DNA of 64,000 nt from Streptomyces spinoverrucosus (GCF_015712165.1 NZ_JADPZX010000001.1:806001-870000), one strand, 5' to 3'. Positions 1-9,693 are shown, numbered from the stretch's first letter. Translations and numbers: made by a program. The notes: a model not told the origin generated them from the sequence alone.

Positions 1-255
1 CCACTGAGTGCGACGCGCGAGGGTAGGCGGGGGTAGGAGGAGCGGCGGGCGGCAAGGGCGCGTACGTCGCGTGACCGGCGCGCGACGGGGCGGCGCGCCC
101 CTGGCGTTCCCCACAAGCCCGTACCGGACGGTTCCTGGCTTCGCGCGCCGGGCACGATCACCTACCGGGCCCCTCATTCCGGTGCCGACGCGCCGGGAAG
201 TGCCGGGAGTGCCGGATTCGTACGGCAGACTGGGGCGCGAGGAACGAGGCGAAGG
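1..255. other. Region upstream of idi, no gene seen
   Basis: No convincing coding region is visible on either strand: the open frames here are arginine-rich shadow translations without family resemblance. The segment should carry the idi promoter, but I see no clear -35/-10 pair. A ribosome-binding sequence, GAGGCGAAGG, lies just before position 256. Confidence 0.4.
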
Positions 256-855
256 ATGGGTATGCCGATCACACCTGCCACCGCGACGCACAGCTCGTCG
301 AACGGCACCGCGGAAGCGATCCTGCTGGAACTGGTCGACGAGAACGGCGTGACGATCGGTACCGCGGAGAAGCTCGCCGCCCATCAGCCGCCGGGGCAGC
401 TGCACCGGGCGTTCTCGGTCTTCCTGTTCGACGACTACGGCCGGCTGCTCCTCCAGCAGCGGGCGCTGGGCAAGTACCACTCCCCCGGTGTGTGGTCCAA
501 CACGTGCTGCGGTCACCCCTACCCGGGCGAGGCCCCCTTCGCGGCGGCGGCCCGGCGGACGTACGAGGAACTCGGCGTCTCCCCGTCGCTGCTCGCCGAG
601 GCGGGCACCGTGCGCTACAACCACCCGGACCCGGTCTCGGGCCTGGTGGAGCAGGAGTACAACCACCTCTTCGTCGGACTCGTGCAGGCGCCGCTGCGGC
701 CGGACCCGGAGGAGGTGCACGCCACGGCGTTCGTCACCCCGGACGAGCTGGCGGAGCGGCACGCCAGGGACACCTTCTCGGCGTGGTTCATGACGGTGCT
801 GGACGCGGCCCGCCCGGCGATCAGGGAGCTGACCGGTCCGTCCGAGGGCTGGTGA
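256..855 (+). CDS. idi: Isopentenyl-diphosphate delta-isomerase, type I
   Basis: This 199-residue cytoplasmic Nudix-fold enzyme interconverts isopentenyl and dimethylallyl diphosphate for isoprenoid synthesis. Visible marks are the SNTCCGHPYPGE segment carrying the catalytic Cys, the Nudix-like helix around RRTYEELG, and EQEYNHLF, which supplies acidic metal ligands. Length fits type I enzymes. ATG 256 sits 6 nt after GAGG; ATG 262, 5 nt after AAGGA, is an equally good alternative and changes only two residues. It is monocistronic, and the next gene is convergent with only 3 bp between them. Streptomycetes make IPP by the MEP route, so Idi balances the IPP/DMAPP pool. Confidence 0.95.
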   Translation: MGMPITPATATHSSSNGTAEAILLELVDENGVTIGTAEKLAAHQPPGQLHRAFSVFLFDDYGRLLLQQRALGKYHSPGVWSNTCCGHPYPGEAPFAAAARRTYEELGVSPSLLAEAGTVRYNHPDPVSGLVEQEYNHLFVGLVQAPLRPDPEEVHATAFVTPDELAERHARDTFSAWFMTVLDAARPAIRELTGPSEGW

Positions 856-858
856 GCC

Positions 859-1368
859 TCAGGGCAGCAGGGCGGGGTTGAGCGGCAGGGCGGCCCAGAT
901 CACCTTGCCGCCACTGGCCGTGTGCTCGACGTCGCACACCCCGCCCACCTCCCGGGTGATCTCCCGCACCAGGAGCAGCCCCCGACCGCCGGTCCGACCG
1001 TGGTCGGTCTCCAGCGCGGTCGGGCGGTAGGGATGGTTGTCCTCCACGGACACCCGCACCCACTCGGCGCCGACCGCGACCTCCACGGCGAGCATCGGCG
1101 AGAGCACCGCGGCGTGCCGTACGGCGTTCGTGACCAGCTCGGAGACGATCAGCAGCAGCGCCTGGACCACGTCGTCCGTGACCGGCACCCGCTGGCGCAG
1201 GAGCAGGTCCCGTACGGCGTGCCGGGCCTGCGGCACCGAGGCGTCGACGGCGGGGGCGGTGAACCGCCATACGCCCTCGTACGGCAGTGGAGCGCGCGTG
1301 CGCGGCTCGACGGGTGCGTCTGTGCCGCCTTCTGGGCGTGGGGCGGGCCCGCGCCCGTGGTCGTCCAT
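859..1368 (-). CDS. RsbW/SpoIIAB-like ATP-binding regulatory protein
   Basis: A 169-residue protein with one GHKL (HATPase_c) domain from about residue 35 to the end. The N box region LLIVSELVTNAVRHA and the glycine-rich TGGRGLLLV segment are visible; there is no sensor or transmembrane part. Such proteins in streptomycetes are mostly anti-sigma-factor kinases or related switch proteins. I chose ATG 1368 (MDDHG) because AAGGG precedes it; a GTG at 1404 would add 12 residues but lacks an RBS. No anti-anti-sigma or sigma gene is adjacent, so its partner cannot be named. Confidence 0.85.
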   Translation of the reverse strand: MDDHGRGPAPRPEGGTDAPVEPRTRAPLPYEGVWRFTAPAVDASVPQARHAVRDLLLRQRVPVTDDVVQALLLIVSELVTNAVRHAAVLSPMLAVEVAVGAEWVRVSVEDNHPYRPTALETDHGRTGGRGLLLVREITREVGGVCDVEHTASGGKVIWAALPLNPALLP

Positions 1369-1543
1369 CGTCCGGTCGCCACCCTTGTGCTCGATTGTCA
1401 CCACACGTCGAGTGTTGGTAACACGCCGGTCCCTGCCGGAGAACTGAACACAAGTCAGCTGTTATCGAGCGCTTCTGACCGTTGGCGTATGACACGGTCA
1501 GGTGTGGGACTGCATCGTGTCCCGCCGGTGCCGACTTTGCGAA

Positions 1544-2173
1544 CTATTCGGCTTGTACGGGTTTCGCGCCATCCCCTTTCGGGGCGTCATCGGCGCCTGT
1601 GGCGTCCTCGACCATGCCCACGATCCGGCGACCGCCGAAGCCGGTGGCGATCAGTCCGAGGCCGTCGAAGAGCAGCGCCAGCGAGAAGAACGTACCAATG
1701 ACGTACTGGCTGCTGCTCGGCCAGGAGGCCAGCACCAGGATGCCCAGCAGCAGGTCGAAGGCGCCCAGCAGCAGCGTCCAGCCGAACTGCGGACCCCGCA
1801 CCACCAGGCCGCCGACCAGCCGGAAGAGCCCGGCGGTGAGGAAGAGCAGGGCGGCGAACATGGCCAGGGCGTCGGCGGCCGCGTCGGGGCTCTTCAGGAC
1901 CACGACGCCCGCCGCGATGTTCAGGGCGGCGACGATCACCGCGAGCCAGAAGAAGTTGCTGCCGCGTCCCTCGATGGCGTGCAGCAGGCCGACCACGCCG
2001 CCGATCAGCAGCAGCCAGCCGAACAGGAACATGGACGTCAAAGTGGCCACGCCGGTGTAGACGAGCCCTACGAGACCGGCGACGACCAGGAGCACGCCGA
2101 GCGCCACCAGTCGGCCGAAGCCCCGCCGCAGTTTCGCCTTCTCGTCCTTCGCGGGTTTCGCGGGTTTCGCCAT
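1544..2173 (-). CDS. HdeD family (DUF308) membrane protein
   Basis: About 209 residues with a lysine-rich N-terminus (MAKPAKPAKDEKAK) followed by six hydrophobic segments, arranged as repeated glycine-rich helix pairs typical of the HdeD/DUF308 family. E. coli HdeD is an acid-resistance membrane protein; the actinobacterial role is not established. ATG 2173 is chosen over an in-frame upstream start because GAGGAGG lies 6 nt before it. The hydrophilic tail after residue about 185 is acidic and should be cytoplasmic. Codirectional with the ATPase gene downstream, but a 175-bp gap argues for separate transcription. Confidence 0.85.
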   Translation of the reverse strand: MAKPAKPAKDEKAKLRRGFGRLVALGVLLVVAGLVGLVYTGVATLTSMFLFGWLLLIGGVVGLLHAIEGRGSNFFWLAVIVAALNIAAGVVVLKSPDAAADALAMFAALLFLTAGLFRLVGGLVVRGPQFGWTLLLGAFDLLLGILVLASWPSSSQYVIGTFFSLALLFDGLGLIATGFGGRRIVGMVEDATGADDAPKGDGAKPVQAE

Positions 2174-2241
2174 CGGGCCGCCTCCTCTCACGAGGCCCCT
2201 CGTCGATGGTACGGAGCGGGGGTACCGCTAGCATCCCGCGC

Positions 2242-2991
2242 ATGGAGCCCCAGCTGCTGCACCGCGTCGCCGACTCGGTGGCCACCGTCGTCATCGACCA
2301 CCCCGCCAAGCGGAACGCCATGACGGCCGCGATGTGGCGGGCGCTGCCCCCGCTGCTGGACGCCCTGGCGGCCGATCCGGGGGTACGGGCCCTGGTGCTG
2401 ACGGGTGAGGGCGGCACGTTCTGCGCGGGCGCCGACATCTCCACGCTGCGGGCCTCGCCCGCCGAGGCGCAGGCACTGGCCGTGCTGGCGGAGGAGTCGC
2501 TCGCCGCGTTCGCGAAGCCGACGCTGGCGGCGATCCGCGGGCACTGTGTGGGCGGCGGAGCGCAGCTGGCGGCGGCCTGTGATCTGCGGTTCGCGGAGGA
2601 GGGCGCGCTGTTCGGGGTGACGCCGGCGAAGCTCGGGATCGTGTATCCCGCCTCCGCGACCCGGCGGTTGGTGTCGCTGGTCGGTCCGGCCACCACCAAG
2701 TACCTGCTGTTCTCCGGCGAGTTGATCGACACCGACCGGGCGTTGCGCACCGGGCTGGTCGACGAGGTGCTGCCCGAGGGCGAACTCGGCAAGCGGGTCG
2801 CCGAGTTCACCCGGATCCTGGTGTCCCGCTCGCAACTGACGCAGGCCGCGGCGAAGGAGTTCGCCGACGGGCGCACCGACCGGGACGCCCACTGGGCCGG
2901 GCTGGCGCGCGGCAACGCCGACACCGCGGAGGGCGTCGCCGCGTTCCTGGAGCGGCGGCAGCCGCGCTTCACCTGGACCGCGTCAGGCTGA
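2242..2991 (+). CDS. Enoyl-CoA hydratase/isomerase family protein
   Basis: A 249-residue crotonase-fold protein, the usual single-domain length. Oxyanion-hole segments are visible as GGTFCAGADIS (about residues 55-65) and the RGHCVGGGAQLAAACDLRFA stretch (about 97-115). The first acidic catalytic position of true hydratases is not obvious, so substrate and exact reaction (hydratase, isomerase or hydrolase) remain open. ATG 2242 is the start consistent with the family N-terminus. Its 3' end overlaps the convergent DJ-1-type gene by 9 bp. Confidence 0.9.
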   Translation: MEPQLLHRVADSVATVVIDHPAKRNAMTAAMWRALPPLLDALAADPGVRALVLTGEGGTFCAGADISTLRASPAEAQALAVLAEESLAAFAKPTLAAIRGHCVGGGAQLAAACDLRFAEEGALFGVTPAKLGIVYPASATRRLVSLVGPATTKYLLFSGELIDTDRALRTGLVDEVLPEGELGKRVAEFTRILVSRSQLTQAAAKEFADGRTDRDAHWAGLARGNADTAEGVAAFLERRQPRFTWTASG

Positions 2992-3612
2992 GGCGGCCTC
3001 GGCGCGGAACATCTCGACGAGGTGCGCGGGGGCCTTGTGCGGCGAGCCGGCGTCGTACGGCGGCTGCGGGTCGTACTCGGTCATCAACTGGACGGCCTGG
3101 GCGTGTTCGTCGCCTGCGATCCTGCCGAGCAGCGTGAGGCCCATGTCGAGGCCGGAGGAGACACCGGCGGCGGTGACGTACTTGCCGTCGAAGACGACGC
3201 GCTCGCCCGTGGGCTCGACGCCGAAGGGCTTCAGCTCCTCCAGGGTCAGCCAGTGGGAGGTCGCCCGGCGTCCCCGCAGGAGTCCGGCGGCGGCCAGGAT
3301 CAGGGAGCCGGTGCACACGGACGTCGTCCAGGTGGTGCCGGCGTCGGCGGTGCGCAGCCAGTCCAGCAGGGTGTCGTTCGCCATCTGCGGGGCCTGGTCG
3401 GGGCCGCCCGGGACCACCACGATGTCGGGAGCCGGCACGTCGGCCAGGGTCTGGTCGGCGGTGAGGGCGAGGTTGCCGGTGTCGGCGCGGACGGGGCCGG
3501 TGCGTTCGGCCACGAAGACGGTCTCCGCGTCCGGGAGACGGCCGAGGGTCTCGTAGGGGCCCACGGCGTCCAGGGCGGTGAAGCCGTCGTAGAGGACGAT
3601 GGCGATCTGCAT
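2983..3612 (-). CDS. DJ-1/PfpI family protein, isonitrile hydratase-like
   Basis: A 209-residue single-domain DJ-1 superfamily protein. The nucleophile elbow is SVCTGSLILAAAGLL with Cys in the expected position, followed by RRATSHW, a pattern seen in isonitrile hydratase-like members. AAAGGA lies before ATG 3612. It starts only 12 nt after the stop of the GlxA-type regulator gene, so both are probably one transcript and the regulator likely controls or senses the same small molecule. Substrate unknown; the family also contains chaperone and glyoxalase-type members. Confidence 0.85.
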   Translation of the reverse strand: MQIAIVLYDGFTALDAVGPYETLGRLPDAETVFVAERTGPVRADTGNLALTADQTLADVPAPDIVVVPGGPDQAPQMANDTLLDWLRTADAGTTWTTSVCTGSLILAAAGLLRGRRATSHWLTLEELKPFGVEPTGERVVFDGKYVTAAGVSSGLDMGLTLLGRIAGDEHAQAVQLMTEYDPQPPYDAGSPHKAPAHLVEMFRAEAASA

Positions 3613-3624
3613 CGATGAGTCCTT

Positions 3625-4584
3625 TCAATGGGTGGGATCTGGACGGAAACGCCGGCGGTACTCGGCGGGCGCGGTGCCGAGGGCCTTGAGGAAGGCGCGG
3701 CGCATGGCCTCGGGCGTGCCGTAACCGCTGGCGCGGGAGATCTCCTCGATTCCGTCGCCCGTGTCCTCCAGGAGACGGCGGGCGTGTTCGAGGCGGACCC
3801 GGTCGACATAGCGGCCGGGGGTCATGCCGGTCTCGGACCGGAAGGCGCGGGCGAAGTGGCGCGGGGAGAGCCGCGCGCGGGTGGCGAGCGACTCGACACT
3901 CAGGTCGTCGGCGGGGTGCTCGGTGATCCACCGCTGCACCTCGCGCAGCGGCTCGCGGGAGGCGGTCTGGGCGGCGAGCTGCGCGCTGAACTGGGCCTGG
4001 TTCCCGGGGCGGCGGAGGAAGACCACCAGGGCGCGGGCGATGGCGAGGGCGGCGTCCCGTCCCAGGTCCTCCTCGACCAGGGCCAGGGCGAGGTCGATGC
4101 CGGAGGTGACCCCGGCGGACGTGGCGATGTGTCCGTCGCGCACGTAGATGGGGTCGGGTTCGACCCGCACGGCAGGGTGGTCGCGGGCGAGTTTGTCGCA
4201 GAACCCCCAGTGGGTCGTCGCCCGGCGGCCGTCCAGCAGGCCCGCCTCGGCGAGCAGCAGCGACCCGGTGCACACGGAGACCAGGCGCCGGGCACGCGGC
4301 CCGTGCTCACGCAGCCACTCCGTCAGGCGCGGGTCCGTCCGGCGGGTGCCCTCGCCACCGGGCACCACGAGGGTGTGCGGGTCGGGCGCGTCGGCCAGGG
4401 CGTCGTCCGGTACGAGTGTCAGCCCGCTGGAGGCGCGCACGGGGCCGCCGTCCAGGGAGGCGGTACGGATGCGGTACGTCCCGGGCGTGAGGTGCTCGGC
4501 CCCCGCGAAGACCTCCACCGGGCCGGAGACATCGAGGCTCTGGACGTCGTCGAAGAGGACGACCAGAACGGTTCGCTGCGCCAT
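3625..4584 (-). CDS. GlxA-type transcriptional regulator (DJ-1 sensor plus AraC HTH)
   Basis: A 319-residue protein with an N-terminal DJ-1-like ligand domain (about 1-190, including SVCTGSLLLAEAGLL) and a C-terminal AraC/XylS double helix-turn-helix (about 215-310, including SPRHFARAFRSETGMTPGRY). It should be a cytoplasmic DNA-binding activator. ATG 4584 (MAQRTVLVV) matches the family start; a further upstream start would add 29 residues with no family resemblance. The paired downstream DJ-1 gene suggests regulator and enzyme evolved from a shared ligand-binding fold. The family includes GATase1-domain regulators of arginine and carnitine use, but no ligand can be assigned. Confidence 0.9.
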   Translation of the reverse strand: MAQRTVLVVLFDDVQSLDVSGPVEVFAGAEHLTPGTYRIRTASLDGGPVRASSGLTLVPDDALADAPDPHTLVVPGGEGTRRTDPRLTEWLREHGPRARRLVSVCTGSLLLAEAGLLDGRRATTHWGFCDKLARDHPAVRVEPDPIYVRDGHIATSAGVTSGIDLALALVEEDLGRDAALAIARALVVFLRRPGNQAQFSAQLAAQTASREPLREVQRWITEHPADDLSVESLATRARLSPRHFARAFRSETGMTPGRYVDRVRLEHARRLLEDTGDGIEEISRASGYGTPEAMRRAFLKALGTAPAEYRRRFRPDPTH

Positions 4585-4756
4585 ATGGGCGATTCTTCGC
4601 GTGTCCGCGCGTGGCCGCAATGACGAGTTCCCCACCTTTCCTGCCATGGCCCGGCATGGGCAAACGGGCATGACCGGTGGCGGACGCGGTACTCGGCGAT
4701 CACCTGGTTCACAGGGAAACGAGAAGCGAGACGAAACGAGACGAAAGGGGATTCAC

Positions 4757-4894
4757 GTGTTCCGTGCCATCGCGGATGTCCTGCGGCAGATCGGTGGTGC
4801 CGTCGCCACGGTCGTGACGTTGCCGTTCCGGGCCGTGGCCCGCCTGCTCGGCGGCGCCTCCGGGACCGGTCGGCGCGGTGCGCGCCGGGTCTGA
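4757..4894 (+). CDS. LPFR-motif small protein
   Basis: A 45-residue peptide starting at GTG 4757, preceded by GAAAGGGG at good spacing. It has an amphipathic N-terminal half, FRAIADVLRQIGGAVATVV, then the diagnostic LPFRAVARLLGG segment and a basic tail, GTGRRGARRV. Short proteins with this LPFR motif recur in streptomycetes and are annotated by motif only; no function is known. The basic tail and hydrophobic face suggest membrane association (inference). It lies between the divergent GlxA-type regulator and tex. Confidence 0.75.
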   Translation: MFRAIADVLRQIGGAVATVVTLPFRAVARLLGGASGTGRRGARRV

Positions 4895-4993
4895 CACCCG
4901 GCGCCCCGCCCAGTTGCCGCCCTGGTCCCCCGTTGTCGGTGCCACCTGCCACAATTGCCGCGCAACCCGAAGTGGAGAAGGCGGTACGGCATC

Positions 4994-7375
4994 GTGACGA
5001 CACCCGGGTCCCTCGAAGTGGGGTCCATCGAAGGCAGGATCGCCGAGGAGCTCGGCGTACGGGAGCGGCAGGTCAAGGCTGCCGTGGAGCTGCTCGACGG
5101 CGGTTCGACGGTGCCCTTCATCGCCCGCTACCGCAAGGAAGCGACCGAGATGCTCGACGACGCGCAGCTGCGCACGATCGAGGAGCGGCTGCGCTATCTG
5201 CGGGAGCTGGAGGAGCGGCGGACGGCGATTCTGGAGTCGGTGCGTGAGCAGGGCAAGCTCACCGACGAGCTTCAGGCGCAGATCCGGGGCGCGGAGACCA
5301 AGGCGCGCCTGGAGGACATCTACCTGCCGTACAAGCCCAAGCGGCGGACGAAGGCCCAGATCGCCCGTGAGGCGGGGCTGGAGCCGTTGGCCGAGGGGCT
5401 GCTCGGCGACCCGACCGTCGAGCCCCTCGCGGCCGCCGCCGCGTTCGTGGACGCCGACAAGGGCGTGGCCGATGCGCAGGCCGCCCTGGACGGTGCCCGG
5501 GCGATCCTCACCGAGCGGTTCTCGGAGGACGCCGACCTGATCGGCGAGCTGCGCGAGCGCATGTGGGTGCGGGGGCGGCTGGCCGCCAAGGTGCGGGAGG
5601 GCAAGGAGGAGGCGGGCGCCAAGTTCGCGGACTACTTCGACTTCGCCGAGCCGTTCACCGAGCTGCCCTCGCACCGCATCCTGGCGATGCTGCGCGGCGA
5701 GAAGGAGGAGGTGCTCGACCTCGTTCTGGAGCCGGAGGAGCCGACGGAGGGGCCCTCCTCGTACGAGGGGCTCATCGCCGGGCGGTTCGGGATCGCCGAC
5801 CGCGGGCGTCCCGCCGACAAGTGGCTGACGGACACCGTCCGCTGGGCCTGGCGGACCCGTGTCCTGGTCCACCTCGGCATCGACCTGCGCCTGCGGCTGC
5901 GCACGGCCGCCGAGGACGAGGCGGTCGGCGTGTTCGCGGCCAACCTGCGGGACCTGCTCCTCGCGGCTCCGGCGGGCACGCGCGCGACGCTGGGCCTGGA
6001 CCCCGGTTTCCGTACGGGCGTGAAGGTGGCCGTCGTGGACGCCACCGGCAAGGTCGTCGCCACCGACGTCATCTACCCGCACGTCCCGGCCAACAAGTGG
6101 GACGAGGCGATCGCCAAGCTGGCCCGGCTCGCCAAGGAGCACGCGGTCGAGCTGGTCGCGATCGGCAACGGCACGGCGTCCCGCGAGACCGACAAGCTCG
6201 CCGGTGAGCTCATCGGCAAGCACCCGGAGTTGAAGCTCACCAAGGTGATGGTGTCCGAGGCGGGCGCCTCGGTGTACTCGGCGTCGGCGTTCGCCTCGCA
6301 AGAGCTGCCCGACATGGACGTGTCGCTGCGCGGCGCGGTGTCGATCGCGCGCAGGCTCCAGGACCCGCTCGCCGAGCTGGTCAAGATCGACCCGAAGTCG
6401 ATCGGTGTCGGCCAGTACCAGCACGACCTGTCGGAGGTGAAGCTGTCGCGTTCGCTGGACGCGGTGGTCGAGGACTGTGTGAACGGCGTCGGTGTCGACG
6501 TCAACACCGCCTCCGCGCCGCTGCTCGCGCGCGTGTCGGGCATCTCCTCCGGGCTCGCCGAGAACATCGTGGCCCACCGGGACGCCAACGGCCCGTTCAA
6601 GTCCCGCTCCCAGCTGAAGAACGTGGCGCGGCTGGGCCCGAAGGCCTACGAGCAGTGCGCGGGCTTCCTGCGCATCCGGGGCGGCGACGACCCGCTGGAC
6701 TCGTCCAGCGTGCACCCGGAGGCGTACCCGGTCGTGCGGCGGATGGTGAAGACCGCCGGCCAGGAGGTGGCCGCGCTGATCGGCAACACGGGGGTGCTGC
6801 GCTCGCTGAAGCCGCAGGACTTCGTGGACGAGACGTTCGGTCTGCCGACGGTCACCGACATCCTCAGGGAGCTGGAGAAGCCGGGGCGCGACCCGCGTCC
6901 GGCGTTCAAGACGGCCACGTTCAAGGAGGGCGTCGAGAAGCTCTCGGACCTGGCGGCGGGGATGGTCCTGGAGGGCGTGGTCACCAATGTGGCCGCGTTC
7001 GGGGCGTTCGTCGACGTCGGCGTGCACCAGGACGGTCTGGTGCATGTGTCCGCGATGTCGAAGACGTTCGTCAAGGACCCGCGGGACGTCGTCAAGCCGG
7101 GTGACATCGTGAAGGTGAAGGTCCTCGACGTCGACATTCCGCGCAAGCGGATCTCCCTCACACTGCGGCTGGACGACGAGGCCGCGCCCCAGGAGCGGGG
7201 TTCCGGCGAGCGCCGGCCGCAGCGGGGCGGGCGCCCGCCGCAGCAGCGGCAGGGCGGGCGCGGTGGCCAGGGAGGCGGCGGTGCCCGCCAGGCACCGGCT
7301 CCGGCGAACAGCGCGATGGCCGACGCCCTGCGGCGCGCGGGGCTGCTCGACCCGAAGAAGGGCGGGCGGGGCTGA
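4994..7375 (+). CDS. tex: Tex family transcription accessory/RNA-binding protein
   Basis: About 793 residues. In order: Tex N-terminal helical region, central YqgF/RNase H-like domain ([17 protein letters not shown]), helix-hairpin-helix region ([12 protein letters not shown]), and a C-terminal S1 RNA-binding domain ([21 protein letters not shown]). A low-complexity Arg/Gly/Gln-rich tail follows S1 before a conserved-looking [15 protein letters not shown] end. Tex binds nucleic acid and affects transcription and translation in bacteria. GTG 4994 (MTTPGSL) is preferred over an upstream ATG because GGAGAAGG precedes it. Cytoplasmic, apparently monocistronic. Confidence 0.95.
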   Translation: MTTPGSLEVGSIEGRIAEELGVRERQVKAAVELLDGGSTVPFIARYRKEATEMLDDAQLRTIEERLRYLRELEERRTAILESVREQGKLTDELQAQIRGAETKARLEDIYLPYKPKRRTKAQIAREAGLEPLAEGLLGDPTVEPLAAAAAFVDADKGVADAQAALDGARAILTERFSEDADLIGELRERMWVRGRLAAKVREGKEEAGAKFADYFDFAEPFTELPSHRILAMLRGEKEEVLDLVLEPEEPTEGPSSYEGLIAGRFGIADRGRPADKWLTDTVRWAWRTRVLVHLGIDLRLRLRTAAEDEAVGVFAANLRDLLLAAPAGTRATLGLDPGFRTGVKVAVVDATGKVVATDVIYPHVPANKWDEAIAKLARLAKEHAVELVAIGNGTASRETDKLAGELIGKHPELKLTKVMVSEAGASVYSASAFASQELPDMDVSLRGAVSIARRLQDPLAELVKIDPKSIGVGQYQHDLSEVKLSRSLDAVVEDCVNGVGVDVNTASAPLLARVSGISSGLAENIVAHRDANGPFKSRSQLKNVARLGPKAYEQCAGFLRIRGGDDPLDSSSVHPEAYPVVRRMVKTAGQEVAALIGNTGVLRSLKPQDFVDETFGLPTVTDILRELEKPGRDPRPAFKTATFKEGVEKLSDLAAGMVLEGVVTNVAAFGAFVDVGVHQDGLVHVSAMSKTFVKDPRDVVKPGDIVKVKVLDVDIPRKRISLTLRLDDEAAPQERGSGERRPQRGGRPPQQRQGGRGGQGGGGARQAPAPANSAMADALRRAGLLDPKKGGRG

Positions 7376-7486
7376 CGTTGCGCGGGCCCGGGCTTCCGGC
7401 TTCCAACGGAGGCGGAGGTGCGGGCCCGCGGGTGGCCCGTGTCGTGGCGGGACGGCCGCCGCTCCTGCCCGCCGTAGGGTGGCGAT

Positions 7487-8056
7487 ATGACCACTTCGCG
7501 GGCAGTGACCTGGGACGTCACGGCGAGCCACGGGTACGAGACGGCCTGGGCCGCGTTCGACGGGGAGACCCTGCGGGCGCGAGGGCGGGCGGTGGGGACG
7601 GATCCGGAGCCGTACTGGGTGTCGTACGAACTCGAAACCGGCGACGGTTACGTGACGCGTCGGCTCCGGGTGACCGCCGAGACCGCCGAGGTGACGCGGA
7701 CGCTCGATCTGCGGCACGACGGGCGGGGCGAATGGACCGCCGACGGGCAGCCGGTGCCGCAGGTGCACGGGGCGCTCGACTGCGATCTGGGGCTGTGTCC
7801 GCTGACCAACACCATGCCCGTGCTCCGGCACGGTCTGCACCGGAGTGCCGGTGAGCGGGAGTTCCTCATGGCCTGGGTGTCGGTGCCCGACCTGACCGTA
7901 CGGCCCTCGGTCCAGACCTACACGCATCTCGCCCGCACCGACCGCGGCGGGCGGGTGCGGTTCGCGTCGGGTGAGTTCCGCAGCGAGCTGGACATCGACG
8001 CGGACGGTCTCGTCGTCGACTATCCGGAGCTGGCGACGCGGCTGACGCCCCGTTAG
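7487..8056 (+). CDS. Putative glycolipid-binding domain protein
   Basis: A 189-residue protein matching the putative glycolipid-binding (DUF1089-type) family: it opens with a WDVTASHGYETAW segment, has a central LDCDLGLCPLTNTMPVLRHGL signature, and ends with VDYPELATRL. No signal peptide or membrane helix is visible, so it should be cytoplasmic. Biochemical function in this family is not established beyond the structural suggestion in the name. Its 3' end overlaps the convergent ABC-F gene by 4 bp. Confidence 0.85.
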   Translation: MTTSRAVTWDVTASHGYETAWAAFDGETLRARGRAVGTDPEPYWVSYELETGDGYVTRRLRVTAETAEVTRTLDLRHDGRGEWTADGQPVPQVHGALDCDLGLCPLTNTMPVLRHGLHRSAGEREFLMAWVSVPDLTVRPSVQTYTHLARTDRGGRVRFASGEFRSELDIDADGLVVDYPELATRLTPR

Positions 8057-9693
8057 CGCTCCGTCACCTTGCCGTCCGCGACCTCCAGCCGGCGGGTGAC
8101 GCGGACCGCGTCCAGCATGCGGCGGTCGTGGGTGACCAGGAGCAGGGTGCCGGTGTAGGCGTCGAGGGCCGACTCCAGCTGCTCGATGGCGGGCAGGTCG
8201 AGGTGGTTGGTGGGCTCGTCGAGGACCAGCAGGTTGACGCCCCGGCCCTGGAGGAGGGCGAGGGCGGCGCGGGTGCGCTCGCCCGGGGAGAGGGTGGCCG
8301 CCGGGCGCAGCACATGGTCCGACTTCAGACCGAACTTGGCCAGGAGTGTGCGCACTTCGACCGGTTCGGTGTCGGGGACGGCCGCGCGGAACGCGTCGAG
8401 CAGGGTCTCCGAGCCGTGGAACAGCTTGCGGGCCTGGTCGACCTCGCCGACCAGTACGCCGGAGCCGAGGGCGGCGTGGCCCGCGTCGAGCGGGACACGG
8501 CCGAGCAGGGCGCCGAGCAGCGTCGACTTGCCCGCGCCGTTCGCGCCGGTGACCGCGACCCGGTCGGCCCAGTCGATCTGGAGGGACGCCGGGCCGAGCA
8601 CGAAGTCGCCGCGTCGGACCTCGGCGTCGCGCAGGGTGGCCACGACCGCGCCCGAGCGGGGGGCCGAGGCGATCTCCATGCGCAGCTCCCACTCCTTGCG
8701 CGGCTCCTCGACCACCTCCAGCCGTTCGATCATGCGCTGGGTCTGCCGGGCCTTCGCGGCCTGCTTCTCGCTGGCCTCGCTGCGGAACTTGCGGCCGATC
8801 TTGTCGTTGTCGTTGCCCGCCTTGCGCCGGGCGTTCTTCACGCCCTTGTCCATCCAGGCGCGCTGCGTCTGCGCCCGGTCCTGGAGGGCGGCCTTCTTGT
8901 CGGCGTACTCCTCGTACTCCTCGCGCGCGTGCCGCCGGGCGACGTCGCGTTCCTCCAGGTAGGCCGCGTAGCCGCCGCCGTAGAGGTTGATCTGCTGCTG
9001 GGCGAGGTCGAGTTCGAGGACCTTGGTGACCGTGCGGGTGAGGAACTCGCGGTCGTGGCTGACGACCACCGTGCCGGCGCGCAGGCCGCCGACGAAGCGT
9101 TCGAGGCGCTCCAGGCCGTCGAGGTCGAGGTCGTTGGTGGGCTCGTCGAGCAGGAAGACGTCGTAGCGGGAGAGCAGGAGGGAGGCGAGGCCGGCGCGGG
9201 CCGCCTGGCCGCCGGAGAGGGACGTCATGGGCTGGTCGAGACCTACGGCGAGACCCAGCGAGTCGGCGACCTCCTCGGCGCGTTCGTCGAGGTCGGCGCC
9301 GCCGAGGCCGAGCCAGCGCTCCAGGCCGACGGCGTAGGCGTCGTCGGCGCCGGGTGCGCCGTCGACCAGCGCCTGGGTGGCCTCGTCCATGGCCCGCTGG
9401 GCCTCGGCGACGCCGGTGCGGCGGGCCAGGAACTCCCGTACCGACTCACCCGGCCGCCGCTCGGGCTCCTGCGGCAGATGACCGACGGTGGCGGTGGGCG
9501 GGGACAGGAGAAGCTCGCCCTGTTCGGGGGCGGCGAGCCCGGCGAGCATCCGCAGCAGCGTGGACTTTCCGGCGCCGTTGGCACCGACCAGCCCGATCAC
9601 GTCGCCGGGCGCGACGACCAGGTCGAGGCCGGTGAAGAGCGCGCGGTCGCCGTGGCCGGCGGCGAGGTTCTTGGCGACGAGGGTGGCAGTCAT
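8053..9693 (-). CDS. ABC-F family ATP-binding cassette protein
   Basis: A 546-residue soluble protein with two ABC domains and no membrane domain. The first has GANGAGKSTLLRM, LSGGQ and LLDEPTNDLD; the second has GANGAGKSTLLGA, a variant LSPGE signature and LVLDEPTNHLD. A charged, Lys/Arg-rich coiled linker of about 80 residues lies between them, as in ribosome-binding ABC-F translation factors and resistance proteins. ATG 9693 matches the family N-terminus, but no strong RBS is visible. No resistance-type leader precedes it, unlike the ABC-F gene at 28042, so a housekeeping role in translation is more likely (inference). Confidence 0.93.
   Translation of the reverse strand: MTATLVAKNLAAGHGDRALFTGLDLVVAPGDVIGLVGANGAGKSTLLRMLAGLAAPEQGELLLSPPTATVGHLPQEPERRPGESVREFLARRTGVAEAQRAMDEATQALVDGAPGADDAYAVGLERWLGLGGADLDERAEEVADSLGLAVGLDQPMTSLSGGQAARAGLASLLLSRYDVFLLDEPTNDLDLDGLERLERFVGGLRAGTVVVSHDREFLTRTVTKVLELDLAQQQINLYGGGYAAYLEERDVARRHAREEYEEYADKKAALQDRAQTQRAWMDKGVKNARRKAGNDNDKIGRKFRSEASEKQAAKARQTQRMIERLEVVEEPRKEWELRMEIASAPRSGAVVATLRDAEVRRGDFVLGPASLQIDWADRVAVTGANGAGKSTLLGALLGRVPLDAGHAALGSGVLVGEVDQARKLFHGSETLLDAFRAAVPDTEPVEVRTLLAKFGLKSDHVLRPAATLSPGERTRAALALLQGRGVNLLVLDEPTNHLDLPAIEQLESALDAYTGTLLLVTHDRRMLDAVRVTRRLEVADGKVTER

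Noticed and set aside
4709..8692. A very long open frame antisense to tex and its neighbours, over 1,300 codons
   Set aside because: Its translation is Arg/Gly/Leu-rich without family motifs and follows from high third-position GC of the real plus-strand genes; tex has full domain evidence.
8053..9693. Antibiotic-inducible leader before the first ABC-F gene, like that of the second
   Set aside because: Only 38 bp separate it from the upstream codirectional gene, and no WblC-type promoter or uORF is visible.
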